16,771 bases of DNA, taken from positions 1-16,771 of the forward strand of contig JAILZY010000076.1 of assembly GCA_023512255.1 (NCBI GenBank), in the 5' to 3' direction. Positions 14,447-16,771 of the stretch are shown here, in pieces. The position numbers were made by a program, and so were the translations under genes. The stretch's first letter is position 1. Every line of letters begins with the position of its first letter. The notes under the pieces were generated by a model. That model saw only the letters and a program-made list of their open reading frames with translations. It ran no database searches and had not been told where the DNA came from. This DNA comes from a bacterium. GTDB lineage: Bacteria; SZUA-182; DTGQ01.

Positions 14447-15616
14447 ATGTTAGGAAATAGCTTTGGAAGGATCTTTCGCATCACCACTTGTGGTGAATCA
14501 TACGGAATTGGCCAGGGAAGCGGGCTAGCGGTCATTGTCGATGGCGTGCCACCTGGTCTTACCATTCCCAGGGAGTACATTCAAAATGAGCTGGACAAAC
14601 GCCGACCTGGTCAGGGGCCGCTCGACTCTCCCCGAAAAGAAACGGATCAGGTAGCCATCTTTGCCGGTATTGGGCAGGATGGCGTAACTACCGGCGCACC
14701 GCTCGGATTGATCATCTACAACGTGGACACGCAGCAGGTCCATATCGACCAGTACCATAGCTACAAGGACCTAGTCAGACCAGGACATGCCGAATACACC
14801 TTCTTCCTCAAATATGGAGAGGCTGCTGACTGGTGCGGAGCAGGAAGAGCTTCCGGCCGTGAGACCGTAGCCCGGGTGGCTGGAGGAGCAGTAGCCAAAT
14901 TCATCCTAGAGAGGGAAGGAATCGAGATCCTGGGCTACACCAAGGAAGCAGCCGGCATCAAGGCCAGGGAGATGAGCTTTGAGGAGATCAAGCAAAACTA
15001 CCGAAAAAACGAAATCAACTGCCCTGACCAGGAAGCAGCCGAAAAGATGAAGGAAACTATCCTGAAGATCAAGGCAGAGGGTGATACGGCTGGCGGAGTG
15101 GTTGAGATAATTGCTCATAACGTGCCGGCTGGCCTTGGCGAGCCGGTGTTTGACAAGCTAAGCGCTACCATTGCTCATGGTCTAGCCAGCATAGGTGCGG
15201 TCAAAGGGATTGAGTTCGGTGACGGATTCCGCTGCGCCTCTATGAAGGGCTCAGAGTTCAACGATCATCCATATCTTGAAAACGGCCGGGTGCGCTTTAA
15301 GACCAATCATGCCGGAGGATTCCTGGGCGGAATAACCAATGGAGAGGACCTTGTGGTCCGCATTGCCGTCAAGCCAACGCCTACGGTTTCGGTCGAGCAG
15401 CCCTCCATCAACATGGCCACCATGACCGAGGAGAGGCTTTCCCCTATCACCCGACGAGACCCAACCATCTGCGGACGGATCTATCCAGTGGCCGAAGCCA
15501 TGATGGCTATTGCCATTCTGGATGCCCTGTATCTAGCCAAAGCCTATGACGCCCTGGCCAGGCTAGATGAAAAATGGATGAAGCTAAAAAGCTCACCGGC
15601 CAAACCGACTTCCTGA
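14447..15616 (+). CDS. aroC: Chorismate synthase with altered GESHG signature
   Basis: The 389-residue protein should convert EPSP to chorismate by anti-1,4 elimination of phosphate using reduced FMN. It aligns with the family from end to end: NSFGRIFRITT, VDGVPPG, RRPGQG, VTTGAPLGLII, RPGHAEYT with H114, GAGRASGRETVARVAGGA (131-148), VKGIEFGDGF, HAGGFLGGITNGE, KPTPTV and RRDPTICGRIYPVAEAM. Two spots deviate. Signature 1, normally GESHG, reads GESYG with Tyr at residue 19, and the segment before GRASGRET reads DWCGAG where an RGGG-type sequence is usual. The histidine in GESHG is an active-site residue in characterised enzymes, so activity may be altered although the gene is intact. It is the last gene of the aro cluster; no clear terminator follows. 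Confidence 0.93.
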   Translation: MLGNSFGRIFRITTCGESYGIGQGSGLAVIVDGVPPGLTIPREYIQNELDKRRPGQGPLDSPRKETDQVAIFAGIGQDGVTTGAPLGLIIYNVDTQQVHIDQYHSYKDLVRPGHAEYTFFLKYGEAADWCGAGRASGRETVARVAGGAVAKFILEREGIEILGYTKEAAGIKAREMSFEEIKQNYRKNEINCPDQEAAEKMKETILKIKAEGDTAGGVVEIIAHNVPAGLGEPVFDKLSATIAHGLASIGAVKGIEFGDGFRCASMKGSEFNDHPYLENGRVRFKTNHAGGFLGGITNGEDLVVRIAVKPTPTVSVEQPSINMATMTEERLSPITRRDPTICGRIYPVAEAMMAIAILDALYLAKAYDALARLDEKWMKLKSSPAKPTS

Positions 15617-15957
15617 TAAAGTATAAAACAAGGGCACCTGCTCAAAACAAGACCACCTGTGCTCAAATCCGCAAATCTTTTGCAGACCTTGGGCAGCAGA
15701 ATGATCTCCTACAATAAAAGGGTGAGTGGGACATAAGGTGATTGGGACATACGGTCTCCACTAACTGGTCTCCACTCACCCGTAAGCTACTTTATTTTCT
15801 ATTCAACTCAGAGAGACCCTCTTTACCTTAAATCTCCCCTGCTATGTATTTCCCTTATCTATATCAATGACTAAAATCCCACCTCTATCTCAGCTATTAA
15901 TCTTTTAATAATCTTTGCGGCTAAAAAATTAAGATAATTCGCATAATTTTTATAAAC
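15617..15957. other. Non-coding region downstream of aroC
   Basis: No gene is supported here. It contains an imperfect direct repeat around 15634-15656 (CACCTG..CTCAAA twice), the nested symmetric repeat at 15720-15781 described separately, and then AT-rich sequence leading to the insertion-sequence remnant. I do not see a hairpin with a T-run that would end the aro transcript. Confidence 0.6.
15720..15781. repeat. Nested direct and inverted repeat (A-A'-B-B')
   Basis: Two tandem 16-bp units lie at 15721-15736 and 15737-15752 (GGTGAGTGGGACATAA and GGTGATTGGGACATAC, 14 of 16 identical). They are followed directly by two 14-bp units at 15753-15766 and 15767-15780 (GGTCTCCACTAACT and GGTCTCCACTCACC). 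The outer ends are inverted: GGGTGAGTGG at 15720-15729 is the exact reverse complement of CCACTCACCC at 15772-15781. The 62-bp block is therefore two related motifs forward and two reversed. CCACTAACTGGT inside it (15758-15769) also occurs at 9051-9062. Confidence 0.75.
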
Positions 15958-16160
15958 TCAACTACCGGACACTTTTTAGAATTAGAATAGGAATGATACC
16001 AAGTAGGTCTGAAGATGAAGGAGAAGTTTCAGTACAGAGTTTATAGCCAAGGTAGCCCTGGCAGCAATATTAAGGAAGAGTCAATCATAAGTTTTACACT
16101 TTTCAGAAATCTCTCCATGCAAACCAAGTAAAATCAAGAATTTGGAAAAAAATTACAAAA
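15958..16160 (+). mobile_element. Degraded IS3-family insertion sequence, left end only
   Basis: A terminal-like sequence beginning TCAACTACCGGACACTTTTT at 15958 is followed about 57 bases later by a decayed OrfA coding sequence. ACCGGACAC-type ends followed by a small helix-turn-helix ORF are typical of IS3-family elements. No OrfB (integrase) and no right end are present before 16200, so only a short left fragment survives. The exact end was judged by eye. Confidence 0.5.
16015..16160 (+). pseudogene. IS3-family transposase OrfA remnant, frameshifted
   Basis: Joined across three frameshifts, the sequence reads as the helix-turn-helix protein of IS3-type elements. ATG 16015 gives MKEKF; the next frame from 16031 gives STEFIAKVALAAI; the frame from 16072 gives KEESIIS; the frame from 16101 gives FQKSLHANQVKSRIWKK. 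This matches the usual OrfA order (KFSxEFKAKVALxAIKEE, then LHPNQI..WK) block by block. The longest uninterrupted frame from the ATG ends in TAA near 16129. It cannot make a functional protein. Confidence 0.65.
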
Positions 16161-16220
16161 ATATACATATATAGGTTGCGTATAAAATTCCTTATTCCTT
16201 ATATTTAACTCAAATCATGC

Positions 16221-16266
16221 CTTGGAATGAAAATTGCTGTAATCTTGGAATGAAAATTGCTGTAAT
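16221..16266. repeat. Perfect 23-bp tandem duplication
   Basis: The unit at 16221-16243, starting CTTGGAATGAAAATTGCTGT, is repeated exactly at 16244-16266 with no spacer. It is in AT-rich non-coding DNA between the IS remnant and the secreted-protein gene, and is probably a recent slippage duplication. Confidence 0.85.
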
Positions 16267-16310
16267 AATTCGGCGATTATAACGCTAATGTCTATCATTC
16301 GTGAGCACCG

Positions 16311-16372
16311 GAATCCCAATAATTTTACCTCTGGATTTCTGATTTCGCGTGAACGGCGGCATACTGAAATTA
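16311..16372. repeat. Dispersed intergenic repeat, copy 2
   Basis: This stretch aligns over about 60 bases with 5161-5220 upstream of the pullulanase gene, with scattered substitutions. It keeps AATCCCA, TAATT, TGGATT, TTTCG and TGAAATTA in the same order and orientation. It is the more degenerate copy. Confidence 0.5.
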
Positions 16373-16511
16373 CCTGGCCTTTCACTGAAAATGGACATGA
16401 ACGTTATAAAAAAAGCTGGAATATAAAAGGAGGTGAAAATAATCTATACTCTAACCCTAAAATTAAATTTCATATATTCGATGTAAAAGTTTTTCATAAA
16501 AGTAACTCTTC

Positions 16512-16517
16512 AGGAGG
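16512..16517 (+). promoter_or_regulatory. Strong ribosome binding site before the small secreted ORF
   Basis: AGGAGG lies eight bases before ATG 16526, an ideal Shine-Dalgarno arrangement. It supports the short downstream frame rather than the longer overlapping frame that passes through it. Confidence 0.7.
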
Positions 16518-16525
16518 AAAAAAGG

Positions 16526-16681
16526 ATGAAGGCAATTTCCAGAATCTTGTTGGCCAGTTTGTTCATGCTTTGTCTGACAGCAGCAGCTCACGCAAATACA
16601 TTGATCTTGAACGGAAGCGTAGCCCCAGGTGGTATAGGTTCAGTTGACTATCAATATTTCACCTTACATGGTGATAGTTAG
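16526..16681 (+). CDS. Short secreted protein, probably an interrupted N-terminal fragment
   Basis: This 51-codon frame begins with a textbook Sec signal peptide: Lys and Arg in MKAISR, the hydrophobic core ILLASLFMLCLTAA and an AHA cleavage site near residue 23. The mature part, NTLILNGSVAPGGIGSVDYQ followed by YFTLHGDS, has the look of the start of a beta-rich extracellular protein: LNGSVAPGG...DYxYFTL recalls the first strands of pre-peptidase-like or PEP-CTERM-type secreted proteins. It then stops at TAG (16679-16681). A mature part of 28 residues is short for such a fold, so the gene is probably truncated, either by a point mutation or by an inserted element whose end may start at the stop codon. 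The ribosome binding site is excellent. The family suggestion is inference. Confidence 0.6.
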   Translation: MKAISRILLASLFMLCLTAAAHANTLILNGSVAPGGIGSVDYQYFTLHGDS

Positions 16682-16701
16682 TGTCTGTCCGAAATTGACA
16701 G

Positions 16702-16771
16702 ATGTTCCCCATGTTTAAATTAGGAGGAGGAGATAAGCCGCAGGGTAAGGGTATTGAGGTAAAAGACAATA
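16702..16771 (+). CDS. Possible start of an ORF running off the window
   Basis: From ATG 16702 (or the in-frame ATG at 16711) a frame stays open to the end of the window, reading MFPMFKLGGGDKPQ and continuing. I do not recognise it and there is no convincing ribosome site. It sits about 20 bases after a junction-like sequence with the inverted repeat TCTGTC/GACAGA (16684-16689/16697-16702), so it could be the first codons of a transposase. That is only a guess from position. Confidence 0.25.
   Translation, partial: MFPMFKLGGGDKPQGKGIEVKDN

Noticed and set aside
16288-16647. Plus-strand frame of 119 codons at the right end
   Set aside because: It passes through the degenerate dispersed repeat, runs over the AGGAGG site and the signal-peptide gene in another frame, and has no ribosome site or domain of its own.
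1-16771. CRISPR array, tRNA or rRNA genes
   Set aside because: No regularly spaced repeats with unique spacers and no tRNA cloverleaf or rRNA-like conserved segments were seen on either strand by eye.

Overview
This 16.8-kb window looks like chromosomal DNA from a free-living Gram-negative-type bacterium. GC content is moderate, coding DNA is dense through the middle, and both ends are AT-richer and repeat-rich. The gene set (type II ManC/AlgA, a large cytoplasmic-type pullulanase, a CdaA-class diadenylate cyclase, a large MscS-family channel, a cobalamin-type radical SAM protein, fused AroD-AroE) and the degenerate GGATTCCCG-type repeats suggest a deep-branching anaerobe-like lineage, such as a Desulfobacterota, Nitrospirota or candidate-phylum relative. 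The sequence alone does not fix the taxon.

Layout. Positions 1-417 hold no convincing gene but several short direct and inverted repeats. A minus-strand block follows: manC (418-1875), a 1057-residue multi-domain pullulanase (1934-5107) preceded by a good candidate promoter, and a diadenylate cyclase carrying a YbbR-like domain on the same chain (5290-6534). Head to head with the cyclase is a plus-strand MscS-type mechanosensitive channel (6667-8997). Between the channel and a convergent minus-strand B12-type radical SAM gene (9174-11270) lies a structured intergenic region with two copies of a 19-bp repeat and a terminator-like hairpin. Divergent from the radical SAM gene is a plus-strand shikimate cluster: aroDE fusion (11541-13001), aroA (13114-14406) and aroC (14447-15616). 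Together these four activities convert 3-dehydroquinate to chorismate except for the shikimate kinase step, whose gene is not in the window.

The right end (15617-16771) is an accessory graveyard. It holds a symmetric nested repeat, a frameshifted IS3-family OrfA remnant, a 23-bp tandem duplication, a diverged dispersed repeat related to one near the pullulanase promoter, and a short secreted protein with a strong ribosome binding site that stops after 51 codons next to a sequence that may be the end of another inserted element.

How the genes may work together. ManC supplies GDP-mannose for surface polysaccharide, and pullulanase debranches alpha-glucan, probably intracellular storage glucan because no signal peptide is visible. 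The c-di-AMP synthase and the mechanosensitive channel share a divergent intergenic region and both belong to turgor and envelope homeostasis. No wholly novel multi-gene system is evident. The most interesting points are the CdaA-YbbR fusion beside an MscS gene, the His-to-Tyr change in the GESHG signature of chorismate synthase, and a family of short repeats (TTTGGCGAGAA and CCACTAAC cores) sitting at the 3' ends of three transcription units.
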